The notes under the pieces were generated by a model. The model ran no database searches. It was not told where the DNA came from and worked only from the letters and a program-made list of their open reading frames with translations. Of a DNA stretch of 64,000 nucleotides, positions 1-11,207 are shown piece after piece (within the stretch, counting starts at the first letter, position 1; each line of letters opens with the position of its first letter). This stretch comes from Phyto melanocephala. Taxonomy: Eukaryota > Arthropoda > Insecta > Diptera > Rhinophoridae. The position numbers and the translations under genes were made by a program. The stretch lies in NCBI GenBank assembly GCA_941918925.1, contig OW799233.1:177661235-177725234 (forward strand), written 5' to 3'.

Positions 1-109
1 CCCATTTAAACGCATCAGATATTAATTGTTGCTGACTGTAATCTAGAAAACTAAAAGCACAAAAATCTTGAACGTTTGGGTAAAACTCCGATAGTTATAT
101 GATAATTTA

Positions 110-200
110 GAGCGCACAACATGCCAATTGGGCATATGTGTATACCTGTCATGGGTTTTGGGCCGTTAGTGCTCCTCTTTTAAAAACAAACCAAACCTAG
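110..200 (+). mobile_element. 5'-truncated LINE 3' end fragment
   Basis: This stretch matches the 3' untranslated end of the LINE at 57168-58210 and the fragment at 39637-39883. Shared landmarks in order are GAGCGCA, ATGCCAA.TGGGCAT, TATACCTGTCATG and TTAGTGC.CCTC. The terminal CCTAA repeat is reduced to ACCAAACCTAG. No coding sequence remains. It is probably a dead-on-arrival 5'-truncated insertion; the exact 5' boundary is uncertain. Confidence 0.7.
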
Positions 201-2600
201 ATTCAGTGCAGTTAATCGTCCACGAGGACTTCTTTATGCTAAGGTTAGTTTAAGCCCCTTATAATAGATCGGGAGTGACATAATATGTCTAGTATGATTA
301 CGAGCACAAATACGCTTTTAAGTTCCGGAAGTGATGGATTGCTTTTCGGCAGGTCAATAATTCCGAATAATTCATTTAAAAGGTTAACCTTGTCAGTCAA
401 AATGTATTATATTGTAGAACTTTAAAGAAATAACCAAAAATGTAGTGTTGGAATTTTTGATCCAGTCTTTAATTAATTTGCCTACTCAAAAACTTTCCTA
501 CACAAATTCTTTGTAAACGAAATTTAAAACTTTGTATTTGTATGTGCAGAGAAGGTAAGACAGATTTAAAACGACTTATAAGTATAAACATTTCTTATAA
601 ATTCTTTGTCCTGTAACACTTTTCAATTAACTCTTTACTTTTTCAAAAATGCTACAAAGGAATCGGTTTCATTAATAATTCCCTACAAAAAAATTCTTGA
701 CACCAAACAAACTTTTAATTGATTTTGTTGCCTATCATTTGCTATTTGACGACAAATAATGTTTGACATGCCACATTATTATTTTTTAACAGGCAACAAA
801 ACCAAAACCAAAAAAAAAAACTTAAACAAATCGTTTGATTAAGTCTCATCACTACATGAAAACACCTTATCGTATACACAAATTACATGCATTTAACTTG
901 TTTTACATTTCATTTACTTTTTTTTCACAACTTTCTTCATCACACTTTTCCCAACAGCAAATTGCTTAAGACAACATGAACACGAAGAATATTTACAGTT
1001 ACAACAAAAAATAATAAAATTAGTTTAAGAAATATAAAATGTTAGGAGCAAAAAAAAATTAAGAAAATAGAAAAGAACATGAAGAACATAAAGGGAAAAT
1101 CAAATTACAAAAGTTTACATACAACGAACGAATGAATGAACAAACTAGATGGAAAGAATACATACTCAAATTACAATTTATAACTTACAAAATTAAATCC
1201 AACACACTCAATATGTGAAAATGACAAATACACTTACAAAAGTCGTTAATAATGAATGTTACACATAATCAACATAATCAAACATAATAATCATCAGCAG
1301 CAACTACATCAATGTCATCGTGATGACGCTGATGAGAACGATAGCTGTGATGATGATGATGATGATGTTCAGCAACATTTCGACTTACCTAAAACGAGAA
1401 GAGAAGAAAAGAAAAAAATAAATGTTATTTATATGTATCTATACAGTTAGCAGGAAAGACATTAGTTGACAGGAAATGCTAGACTTTGTAAAAATAAATT
1501 TATTTATATTCATACATACATAAATATACGAGTATGTTCAACAATGTTGGTAAGTATGTGTGGAGTGTAAGTGTTTATGTGTTACCCAGTAGTTGCAATT
1601 GATAATAAATTATTTATTTTAAAATCAAGACGAAGAACAACAAGCACAAACTAGTTTCTTGCAGTTAAGACAGGGTCTAAGTAACACTTTTTTATTAAAA
1701 TGCCTGTGTGTTTATCATGGCGCTGCTAAATACTAGCGTAGGTGTCAATTGATACCTTTTCGACACTGTGTAACAGGTCATCGAACTTGTTCTATAGTTA
1801 TGATAATTAAAATGGTTCTTAATTCACTGACAAGTTCTGATTTTAACACATTTAAAGCAGTCAAGTTTGTATTTTCTTTTCACAAGCCATAAACACACGT
1901 ACTATCAAAAGAATTTACAGTTATTAACAAAAGAGCTGCACAAGCATAAGAAAAGTGGCTTGCAAGAAATCTCATTAAATGCAAAATAGTGTGTCTGTAT
2001 TACTCTCTCATTCTAAAATACATATTTTCAAAAATATGTATTTTTCATTATGATAAAATCACTAACAACTAGAAGAAAATTTAAATAAAACAACTTTGGT
2101 TTAAAATAAGGCTGAATCAGAACAAAGATGTAATAGAACATTTAAGACGAAATAGAACATTCAAAACATATTTGAATATACTTCAATTGCCCTAAATATA
2201 AGTATTTAATAACACTGCTGTATACTAAATAATTATTAAGATTTTTATGTGTTCTGTAGCATTCGATTTTTTTTCCACAAATTATTGATTATTTATTTCA
2301 TTGTCGCTTTTTTTTTTATATTCTACTTTGTTTAAAAACACAAAATTATAAACAAAAGCTGTAGAGAAAAACTTTTCAAGTTATGATTAAGTTATTTTAG
2401 TGAAGATACTGTTTGGTTATTTATGTTAACACTGAAATATAGTGATTGAAAGAAGTGTGATATAGAACTCATAACTTTTAGAATATTTTACGCAGCTCTT
2501 TTTTATTTACCGCAGTTTTCTTATAACTGACTTTAATTTCCACTAAAGTGTCCATTAGTTACCTAAATAGTAGCCTATTTTAATAATTCCTTTAATAATT
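201..2600. other. AT-rich non-coding stretch, no gene seen
   Basis: No coding region or recognisable repeat family. A short GAT trinucleotide run lies at about 1350-1368; its frame gives a poly-aspartate stretch that I regard as chance. A CATA-rich tract sits near 1510-1530. Confidence 0.6.
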
Positions 2601-2625
2601 TCTAACCATTTTATTTTAATTACAG

Positions 2626-2675
2626 TACACGCCATTCACACGATTATCCATTTCAGAACTGCAGGATAACAGTGT
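2626..2675 (+). other. Candidate 50-base internal exon (weak)
   Basis: A pyrimidine-rich tract ending TTTTAATTACAG precedes this segment and GTAAGTGT follows it, so both splice sites fit the fly consensus. The segment is more balanced in base composition than its surroundings. Two of three frames stay open, one reading YTPFTRLSISELQDNSV and the other TRHSHDYPFQNCRITV. I recognise neither. There is no neighbouring exon that I can connect, so this may be chance in AT-rich DNA. Confidence 0.2.
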
Positions 2676-4049
2676 GTAAGTGTATTGGTTAAACACTTTT
2701 CTTGTAGCTTAGTGTAGTATGGTAAAGAAAAAGTTTTATTTTGCCAATTACATCTTTAAGTAAGAAATAAACTTAATCTTAGTATTTAATACTATTTAAG
2801 CATGTTCTTTTTTCTTTCTTTTACAAATCTATGTCTTCGTCTATTTTGTCTTGTAGTACAATGTGTGAAAAACTATTAACACGGACAAATGGTAAAAGTT
2901 ATAATAAATATTATGTTACATTCAGAGAAGTATGGTGGGGGGGAAGAAGGTAAGTTATTAACATATTTTATTAAAGATAACCCCTGACGAAGATGGGTAG
3001 AATAAAATCAGATTTAATCAAAAGTATTCTATAGTTATTTAGCCAATATAGGAAAAGTTTGTTCTATATGTTAAGAATCATATTAATGATTCTTTGAAAA
3101 GGAAAACTTAGAGCAAAAAAAAAGAACTTAAAGTGTTCCGTAGAGAGAAAATTTCAATGAAATTTCTTTAACAACTTTTGTAATAAAGAAATACTGATAC
3201 TGTACCAAAGGAAAATTTTTTATTCGTGCAAGGATACTTGAAAATATTCTTTAAAAAAAAAAAAAAAGATTTAAAACATTAAAAATTCTTTGTAAAATTG
3301 TAAATTTAAAATACTTATAGCCAGGATATGTTTAGCTAAAATCCTCATTTATTTTAAAAGGTAAAAAATTGGGCAGATAATTTTTACTAAAAAAAATTGT
3401 TTAATATATTCAAATATTTATAGATGTTTATGCATACATGCGTATTTTTTAGGAAATTTTAGTTTTTAATGATTCCAATACATTTCACACAAATACACCT
3501 CGACGCAAGAGAGGCAATCGTATCAGATAAACTAGTATTACAAAAATTTAACAAAAGTAATTGCATTATGATACAGCAGTTCCTACTTCGTTTTTCCTTC
3601 TTCTTTAAGGTTACAATTATTTAAGTTAGAGCCTTTGTACTTGTGATCAACGACAAGTACTTTAAATAATTAAACTATGGCGATTCCCAGAGATTCTTGG
3701 TACTAAATATTTTTCTCAGTTGTGAGTATGACTCTATTTGGTTTATAAATATAAACTTTGTTAATTATTCGACTAAAGCGCCACCGATCCGATCCAGAAT
3801 AAAACAAGAACATGACATGAATTGTCACGAACCAATGGATAATTTCTCTGCTTACTAGTTCTTACGATTTATGAAATTCTGCATTATGTACCAACAAACG
3901 CACCAAAGATTTTATTTACTTATTTTTATTTGAATACCCATTACAAAAAGATTTTAAAAAAAATAAGATGAATTAAGATGTTGAGCATTTTTGCATTTTC
4001 AAACTACATATACTTTATGCAATTTTTCTTAAAAATTAACTAAAGCCGA
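2676..4049. other. AT-rich non-coding stretch with a nested inverted repeat
   Basis: No gene seen. At 3616-3670 two inverted repeats are nested: ATTATTTAA pairs with TTAAATAAT, and inside it GTACTTGT (3637-3644) pairs with ACAAGTAC (3653-3660). This could form a hairpin or be a small decayed MITE. Confidence 0.5.
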
Positions 4050-4051
4050 TA

Positions 4052-4257
4052 GTACACGAAATGTAAAAAGCCACATGCACATGTGGGTCTGACGTGACTA
4101 AAATGTTCAGCACTTTGGTAACATTTTTTTAAATAGTCGTAGTGGCTGGCTGCATGCGGTAAGATTTTGTGGCCGAAGCGAATACATTTATGTTTTATGA
4201 TGACGTCAAAATTACGTCACAGCCACATGCGTATGTAGCTTTTTACATTTCGTGTAC
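4052..4257. mobile_element. TA-flanked MITE (Tc1/mariner type) with CRE-like motifs
   Basis: A 206-base element with terminal inverted repeats of about 44 bases starting GTACACGAAATGTAAAAAGC on each side with a few mismatches. It is flanked by TA on both sides (4050-4051 and 4258-4259), as expected for Tc1/mariner-type insertion. It has no coding capacity. It carries TGACGTCA (4201-4208), TTACGTCA (4212-4219) and TGACGTGA in the left arm (4090-4097), which resemble CREB/ATF sites. Confidence 0.8.
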
Positions 4258-4350
4258 TACAGACTTAAGGGGAAATAAGCGTAAATCAAAAGTAAGTATA
4301 TGTAATTTACAATATATTTTTGTATTACATTGTTATAACCGTATTTGCAT

Positions 4351-4727
4351 TGTTACAGATTTAGTCTGATTTACAATTTTTACAGACGATTTTTAGAATT
4401 ACTTGGTATTATTGTTATAGAAGTTTCTAGAACATTGTACATCGTAGCCATTATGACAGTGCCAATATACATAAATAGTTGCACAAGCGCCGCTCGTGCA
4501 GCAGTATTACAACAGAGTGTATTGCGTGTATATCAAATTGAGTTTGATAACGAGTATAAAAACAAGTAAATGGGAATAATAAATGAAGTACCGTAACAGT
4601 TTAAAATTTAATAAAGAAATCTAAGCTTTTATACCGTCAACTTAAAATGATACTTTTTTGCAATAAAACAAACTCCAATTTATTTAAAGGAAATAAGCCA
4701 ACATTTACAAAAGTTATAAACGTAACA
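4351..4727 (+). mobile_element. Solo LTR-like element, family shared with 51907-52433
   Basis: Begins TGTTACAGATTTA and ends AACGTAACA, the short inverted termini typical of LTRs. It shares blocks in the same order with 51907-52433: the start, an AGTATTACA block, a TGAGTTTGATAA block, and the last ~45 bases. It lacks about 150 bases present in the other copy. Flanks (GCAT and ATAT) give no convincing target duplication, so it is old or rearranged. No internal retrotransposon genes are adjacent. Confidence 0.6.
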
Positions 4728-5280
4728 ATATGATGATAAGTAAATGGCTAAAAGAACCAACTTTGTCATACAATTTACATAAGGCGCTTAAAATTGTATT
4801 GTTATGTTATAGACGCCATTGTTTTCTTTAACCCTCAGATGTACATACATGCATATTAAAAAAAGATCTAGTTTTAAAAAAGATTTTAACTTAAAGGAGT
4901 TAAGCCTTAAAAATATTAAAAAAAATAATATGAAAACTGTTTTGAACTTATTTTATTTGGAAAATTTTCTATTTTTTTTTAAATAGATATTTGTTTTGAT
5001 TTATGATCTTTGCTTTGACCACTTTTGGTCAAGGTAACAACACCGAAGGACGTTGCCAATTTACATAACGAAGAGTTAATAACACACCTGAAAGTCAATG
5101 TAAAGAGTGCCGTTTAACACGGAAATGAAATCCTTCTTTAGGACATCACTGTTACAGAGGGTGGTAAGCGACTTAGAGTCATGATCAATGTGTTTTTAAT
5201 AATATTTTAAGAAAATTTGGTTACACGAGACCTTATTTTGGAGCGAGGATGGTAAGTACTTATTTTAGTCCCTATTTGTA
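4728..5280. other. AT-rich spacer, no gene seen
   Basis: No coding region or repeat recognised. A GTAAGT at 5253 follows a short open stretch, but no convincing acceptor or protein match is visible. Confidence 0.5.
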
Positions 5281-6140
5281 AAGGGTGACTTTTTAGCTAC
5301 TATCTTTTTGGCAACACTGGTTTAAACAGCTGACGCACGTTTCGTGTTTTGTTTCACTGTCAAACATCTTCAGTTTGGTCTATAATTTAACCATGAATCG
5401 TCTTACAAACGAACAACGCTTGCAAATTATTGAATTTTATTATTAAAATGAGTGCTCTGTTAAAAAAGTTCATCACTCCTAAATCCTTCCGCAAAATTTT
5501 CCACGTTGCTGAAAACAGCTGCGTTAATAAGCAGAATTGTCGATTTCGGATTGAAGATCAGTTAGAAGCATTGCAAGAGCTACCAATGCATCCAGAAAAA
5601 GTCACAGTTTGGTGCGGTTTTTGGGCTGGTGGCATCATTGGACAGTACTTCTTCAACGTTTCTTGCCCAAAATGCAAGAGCTTGACTTGCGTGACAAGTG
5701 GTTTCAACAAGACGGTGCCACATGCCACACAACACAATTGACTTATTGAGACACGAGTTCGGTGAACATTTTATTTCACGTTCGGGACCGGTCAATTGGC
5801 CGCCTAGATCGTGCGATTTTACGCCTTTAGACTACTTTGTGTGGGGCTATGTTAAAGCTCATGTCTATACACACATGCCCGCTTCAATTGACGCATTGGA
5901 AGGCAACATTGAAACATTTATTCATGAGATACCGGCCGCAATGTTGGAAAGAGTATGCCAAAATTGGACTAAGCGGATGGACCATTTGAGGCGCAGTCAC
6001 GGTCAACATTTGCATGAAATAATCTTCAAATATTAAATTATATGGACCGTACTATCGATTCAAATAAAGATTTCATGCATTTTTTTGAATTTTGTGTTTT
6101 TTTTTTTAAACTTTCTTATAGTTCTTTAAAAATCACGCTT
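5281..6140 (+). mobile_element. Mariner-like element, internally deleted, copy 1
   Basis: An 860-base element flanked by TA on both sides (5279-5280 and 6141-6142). The left end starts AAGGGTGACTTTTTAGC and the right end, read inward on the other strand, AAGCGTGATTTTTAAAG. It belongs to the same family as 31843-32767, which has AAGGGTGATTTTTTAGC. The length is well short of the roughly 1.3 kb of intact mariners, because the middle of the transposase gene is missing. It is non-autonomous. Confidence 0.9.
5393..6036 (+). pseudogene. Mariner-like transposase pseudogene
   Basis: A remnant of an IS630/Tc1/mariner DDE/D transposase, which in life cuts the element at its TIRs and joins it to TA sites. 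The N-terminus begins at ATG 5393 (MNRLTNEQRLQIIEFYY) and meets a stop almost at once. A large deletion then joins to the NKQNCRF and HPEKVTVWCGFWAGGIIG region. A further frameshift moves to a frame at 5698-6036 carrying the RSCDFTPLDYFVWGYV motif, where the third catalytic Asp resides, and the C-terminal QNWTKRMDHLRRS. The WFQQDGATCH motif (second Asp) is out of frame. The DEAHF motif with the first Asp is lost. It is non-functional. Confidence 0.9.
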
Positions 6141-6142
6141 TA

Positions 6143-7155
6143 CTTTCAACTCATTATTTTTTACAATGCAACAATGCAACATTACAACCCATATAAAAGA
6201 AATTGTGTTCACAAATATAAAAAAAAACTAAATCTGTATTTTAATAAGAGGTTGTGAATCGAACAATTTATTCAAAACATTTATAAGGAATAAAATTGTT
6301 AAGTGTTTTTTATTAATAAAGAAAACTAACTATAAAAAAATTTATTAAAAATTCATTATGAATAGAGAACCTGTTGAAAATTCTAAATGAAAAAAAAACG
6401 AATTTACCTTAAATTATTGTACTTGACTTCCATTTCAGTACAATTCTTATTTAAGTTAGTCTTTAGAATTTAAATATTTTTCAAATATTTCAAATTCCAT
6501 TGTTACAAATTTTATGCAACATTACATTTGTTCGTGTACCTTTATTACTACTTTACAAAATCCCCAAAAGCCCAATCAAAATATGCAACGTGATGTTTGC
6601 TGTTTAAGCAAAACAGAAAATAAAAACATTAATAAAATAAATAAAATTTGTCTAAGTTGTAAAATAAATGTAGAGAAATACAAATTACAATTTCTGCATG
6701 TCATGCTGGCTACAGTGATGGTGCACACAAACTATATAATTTAAAATATTTTATTGTCAGTCGTATTTATTTAAACAAAACCAAAAAAAAAAAAAAATAA
6801 AATAAAATAATAAATACAAAGCGCTTAAAAAAGAAAAATGAAAATGAAATTTAGGGACCAAAACAAATTTACATTAAATTGCTTATTTCCTCCTATAGTA
6901 TGTTCATAGTAAATTTGAAGTTTTATGTTTGTGTTTGTTGGTTGGACTTGTTTTTTTTTCCTTATTTATTTCGGTGCTGTTTTAAATCCCAACACAGCTA
7001 GCCGTTTTAAAACTAAATGAGCGAACAAGTTGAAATTGGCGGAAAATGTTTATGGTCGTATTAAGGGTGAATTTTTGTTAAACGAAAATAAAACAATATT
7101 TTTGCAAAAAGTTGTAAAACAAACAGACACACACACACACGTAGCAAGCAACAGC
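6143..7155. other. AT-rich non-coding stretch
   Basis: No gene or element family recognised. A-rich runs lie near 6782-6815 and a short AC microsatellite at 7127-7140. Confidence 0.5.
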
Positions 7156-7264
7156 ATGATTTAGCGAACCATATGCCTGTCAAGTTTACTGGGAATTTGT
7201 CTGGATTGGCTTTTCTTCGACAGTGCTATCGTTCACTACAAACTGTTATACTTCGCTAAATCAT
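7156..7264. repeat. Perfect 13-base inverted repeat, possible small MITE
   Basis: ATGATTTAGCGAA at 7156-7168 is matched exactly by its reverse complement at 7252-7264, with 83 bases between. No clear target duplication is visible. It could be a short decayed MITE or a chance palindrome. Confidence 0.4.
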
Positions 7265-7348
7265 ACATATACACAACCACACACATATAAATACACACAA
7301 GAGAGCAAAATACAACGTAAAATTTTGAAACATGTTGTATTTTTATAG

Positions 7349-8097
7349 TATACTAGCCAAACCCGGCGCGCGTTGCTACGCCCCTTAATGAATCAAAATG
7401 CATTCTGAATTTTAATTGAATATCAAGTGCAAAAACCTAAAAATTATAATTGTTTTTATGGGCGTGGCCCTGCCCACTTTTCTAGTCACGAAATTGTAAA
7501 GTCATAACAGCTCAATATGTGTGGAAAGTTTCAGAATAATCGGTCCAGTGTAAGTACCTCAAAATGATACCTTTTTTTTATGGGCGTGGCACTGCCCACT
7601 TTTCTAATCACGAAATTATTTAGCTATGACAGCTCAATATGTGTGCAAAGTTTCAGAAAAATCGGTCTGGTGCAAGTACCTCAAAATTATAACCTTTTTT
7701 TATGGGCGTGGCCCTGCCCACTTTTCTAGTCACGAAATTATATGGTTGTGACAGCTTAGTATGTGTGCAAGGTTTCATAAAAATCGGTCCAGTGCAAGTA
7801 TCTCAAAATTAAAACTTTTTTAGGGGCGTGGCCCCGCCCACTTTTCTTATCACGAAATTATTTAGTCATGACAGCTCGATATGTGTGCAAAGTTTCAGAA
7901 AAATCGGTCAAGTGCAAGTAGCTAAAAATGATAACTAATTTTTATGGGCGTGGCACCGCCCACTTTTTTCCACCCATAAACACTCCCTGGTATGTGTACA
8001 ACAACTTACCAAAGTTTGAGCCCGATCGGTTTTACAGTTTCGGAGTCTATAGCTAACACACACACACACACACAGAGTTTCACTTTTATATATATAG
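7349..8097 (+). mobile_element. Helitron/DINE-style element with ~121-base tandem repeats
   Basis: A short GC-rich head (AAACCCGGCGCGCGTTGC) is followed by about five tandem units. The TGGGCGTGGC (or GGGGCGTGGC) landmark recurs at 7459, 7581, 7703, 7823 and 7945, giving periods of 122, 122, 120 and 122. Each unit carries CGCCCACTTTTCTA-like, ATCACGAAATT-like and AGTTTCAGAAAAATCGGT-like blocks. A tail with an AC microsatellite ends in TATATATATAGATT. No protein is coded. A head, central minisatellite and conserved tail fit non-autonomous Helitron-like elements such as DINE-1; the class assignment is inference. Confidence 0.65.
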
Positions 8098-8099
8098 AT

Positions 8100-8877
8100 T
8101 TTGCCAGCCACCCAGCCAAATAAACACACAGACTGACTGTCAGTCAAAATGTAAATGTACTTTTGTTCAGTCATTCATGTACATTCGTATAGCAGGCACT
8201 TGCAGATTTTGTTGAAACGAATGAAACAATAACAAAGAGATGTAGAAAAATAAATCGAATAATTTTTTCAAATCTCTTTCATATTCAACATTTATAACAG
8301 TAAATTTCTCCCATATCATCAGGAGCAAAATACCGTATGAATTGCAAAAGAGAGACACAACCCCAAAAATCAATAAAAACATGTGTTACTTTGTTGTAAC
8401 AAAGTTTATTTGGTTTTGTTGTTGTTGCTGCAGTTGCTGTTCATGTTTGAAATTCTATATGTCTTTATTTTGTTAGACAAAATATAATCGGCAGACAGAC
8501 AATGCAGAAAAGGACGAAACAAAATATTTGTGTTAAATGGTACTTTTTTAGTACAAAAACCAACTAAACTAGTGACTTCAATTGGGTTACCTTTTAGCAA
8601 CCAAGAGATGGAAAACATAAAAAATAGATTAAGCCACATTTGAAACGAAAGAGATGCGGTACATGTTAAAAAGGACATGTGTTTTAAGTCATTAAACAAA
8701 TTTATTCATTAGTTCTCTATTTGCAGAAATATTTTCATAAATTTACGGTATTTAGAGAATTCTCAATATGTTTCAAAGGTTTTTCGAGCGACTTTTTATT
8801 ATTTTGTTTAACAAACTACAAAAATGTATATTGTTAGTTTATCGTCACCATCAACATGAAACCGTAAGAGATTCTCC
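8100..8877. other. AT-rich spacer, no gene seen
   Basis: Several short frames on the minus strand have no recognisable domain. GTTGTTGTTGCTGCAGTTGC near 8418 is a simple repeat. Confidence 0.5.
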
Positions 8878-9975
8878 TTAAACCGGTAGACCTCGTTTAG
8901 TTGACACTGCGGAAAATATTGAACGTGTAGAGCAATGTGTTAACGAAACACCAGAAACATCTACCAGTAGGCGTTCTACTCAGCTAGGAATAGCTTGCCT
9001 GTGCACTACGGCACATTTTAAAAAAATATTTACTATTATTTCCATATAAAATGCAATTGTACAAAAATTAAAACCCTCGGCTATTGGCAACGTCTAAAGT
9101 TTTTAGTTACATTTCAACAATTATCCTGAAATAAAATCAACTTTATTGAAAATCTATTAATGAATGGGGAAGCTCATTTTCATTTGATTGACTTTGTTAA
9201 TAAGCAGAACTGTTGGTTCTGGGGTTCGTCAACGCCAATTGCATCCCATTAGGTGAACAGTATGGTGTGCCATTACATTTGAAAATAGAAGTGTTGTAAC
9301 CTTAAGCGGAGACAGCTTACGTAAGTCCTGAGAACATTTTGTACGTCCTGAGGTGACATTTCAGCACTATGGAGCCACTACCCAAAACATAATGGCGGTA
9401 GTAATTTTAATTTTTGAATAGTGAATAATTTTAAAAAATTCGAAAATTAAATGGCCAGGGAGTTCACCAGCTTTGTCAGCATCCTAGTATTTTCTTTGGG
9501 TTATTAAAAGGAGCGACCATATGTCGACAAGCCGAAGACAATCCTTAAACTCCAGACCACTATTGTTTCCAAAATCGACTGCTACGCAGTGAAACAAGCC
9601 GAGGCAAAATTTTCGGCGGCGGCGGCTGAGCAGTTTTTCAGCGGCGGTGGCTATAAGAAATTGAAATCGGCGGCTCAAAATTTCAAAGTGACGTCACTAA
9701 TAAATTTTTAAAAAAATCTAACGGTAATATTTCACTAAATTTTTCATCTTTGTTTCGAAGAAAATTTCTTCTTGAGTCGACCGAAGCTGATCAAAACGGT
9801 GGCTTTCTTAAGCCGTTTTAAGCCGACAAAACCGGCGGCGGCGTGGACATTGAAAAAAAATTCCCGGCTTTGAGCCGGTCGACTTGTTTCACTGCTGCTT
9901 TATGCACAGCTATGAGTAGTAGTTGTTGTAAAGCACTTAATCATGCTGTTAGTGCGTTAAACCCAATATAATGTA
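8878..9975 (+). mobile_element. Degenerate mariner relic interrupted by a MITE
   Basis: Read on the plus strand with many frame changes, this gives mariner transposase segments in order. They are GRPRLVDTAENIERVEQCV and NETPETSTSRRSTQLGIA (8890-9000), LKPSAIGN (about 9070), NKQNCWF-like (9200), PLGEQYGVPLHLKI-like (9250-9290), FQHYGATTQN (9360-9390), WP..S..LSAS.YFLW (9455-9500) and DKPKTIL-like (9520-9550). A 298-base MITE splits the C-terminal region at 9597-9894. It is the same family as 34329-36086. No frame is functional and the terminal repeats were not found. Confidence 0.75.
9597..9894. mobile_element. hAT-like MITE nested in a mariner relic
   Basis: A 298-base element with terminal inverted repeats beginning CAGTGAAACAAG on both ends, continuing as CCGA and TCGA. 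It is notably GC-rich for the window, with GGCGGCGGCGGCT near 9616 and CCGGCGGCGGCG near 9832. The flanks are CTGCTACG (9589-9596) and CTGCTTTA (9895-9902), an 8-base duplication that has partly decayed; 8 bases and CAGTG ends are the hAT signature. Its interior holds the palindrome AGTGACGTCACT (9687-9698). It has no coding capacity. Confidence 0.75.
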
Positions 9976-11205
9976 CTTCTATTAACACTTTCTGCCTAAA
10001 TTATTTCTATACGACATTTTTTGAGAGACTTCAAAAAATCCTAAAATCATTTGAATAGAAAACAACTTTAAACAATTTCTCAAAGAAAAATCCTAAAAAA
10101 GCGTACACAAATTGCTGCAATAAAGTACCAATCACTTTATCCCTTTCAAACCATAATTATTGGCTTTTCTGTATTCTGAGTGCATGTACTCATGTACTGA
10201 CATTCAATCGAGACAAACGCTTCACAGCAACACCCAACCAACCACTTTTACTTTTTCTTTGTGCTTTTTTTTTTAACATTTACAAACAAGGTTGTACTGC
10301 TTTCAATCCACTTCACTTTAAATGCTTAAAATTTTTTGCTAGTGTATTGGGTTTTATATCATGTTTCCTATTTTCATTAAACAAATTTTCTTATTTCTTG
10401 TTTAACATATTCTACACAGTTTTCTAATTGCCCTTTCGTTTTTTAATGAAATATAAATTGCTGCTGTTTAGTATGAAAAGGAAAATATTAACAACAAAAA
10501 ACTCCTTTTTTCATTACACACATGCATACACATTCATGCATGTGTATGTAGAGGTACTTGTGTTAAAGGAAAATTTTACAATTATCAGCAAATTTGCTGA
10601 AAAAAAGCAAAAAAAAAGCAAAAAAAAAAACAATTTCAAAATTGACAAAAACCACCCGTAACAAAAGCAAACAAATAAAAACAAGCTAAATCAAGCTTAA
10701 ATAGTCCTTTATGTTACGGATTATGTCTGTCGACTCGTTAATACACTCAACTCATTCTTTGTTGAAATTTTGTTGTAAACAAAAAAGCAAGCAAATGCCT
10801 TTGTATTACATAAGCATATATATATAGTGTTTAGTGTCTTTCGTGTCGTTTGTTTTTTATTGTTGTCCCTTTTATTATGGGTGTCATTTGTTAAACGTAT
10901 TTGAAATTTGATTAAATAGGATAATAATAATTGTATTGTATTGGATAACATTTCTATTTGACAACTTTAAAGAAGAAAAAAATTACAACCAATTAATTGT
11001 GATCAAAGAAGGTCTGTGGCTGTTGGGTGGGATAATAGACTAATTATTGAAAAATGTTTTCAAAGTAAAGTTATTGTTTGAAATTCTTAATCAACAATTA
11101 AAGCTCTAGCAAGAAGGACAACACAAGAAACTCATTAAGAAGAACCTTTATTGCGAATTGGTTGTGACAACTAAATGTATTGTAAATCATTAGTCTTAGT
11201 TGTTG
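9976..11205. other. AT-rich spacer with a small hairpin
   Basis: No gene recognised. A hairpin lies at about 10518-10545, where ACACATGCAT pairs with ATGCATGTGT across 8 bases. A-rich runs occur near 10600-10640. Confidence 0.5.
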
Positions 11206-11207
11206 TA

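Noticed and set aside
1256..1450. Open frame with a poly-Asp run
   Set aside because: It comes from a short GAT microsatellite in AT-rich DNA with no splice context or domain.
5030..5260. Possible exon or transposase fragment ending at GTAAGT (5253)
   Set aside because: No convincing acceptor and the translated frames match nothing I can support.
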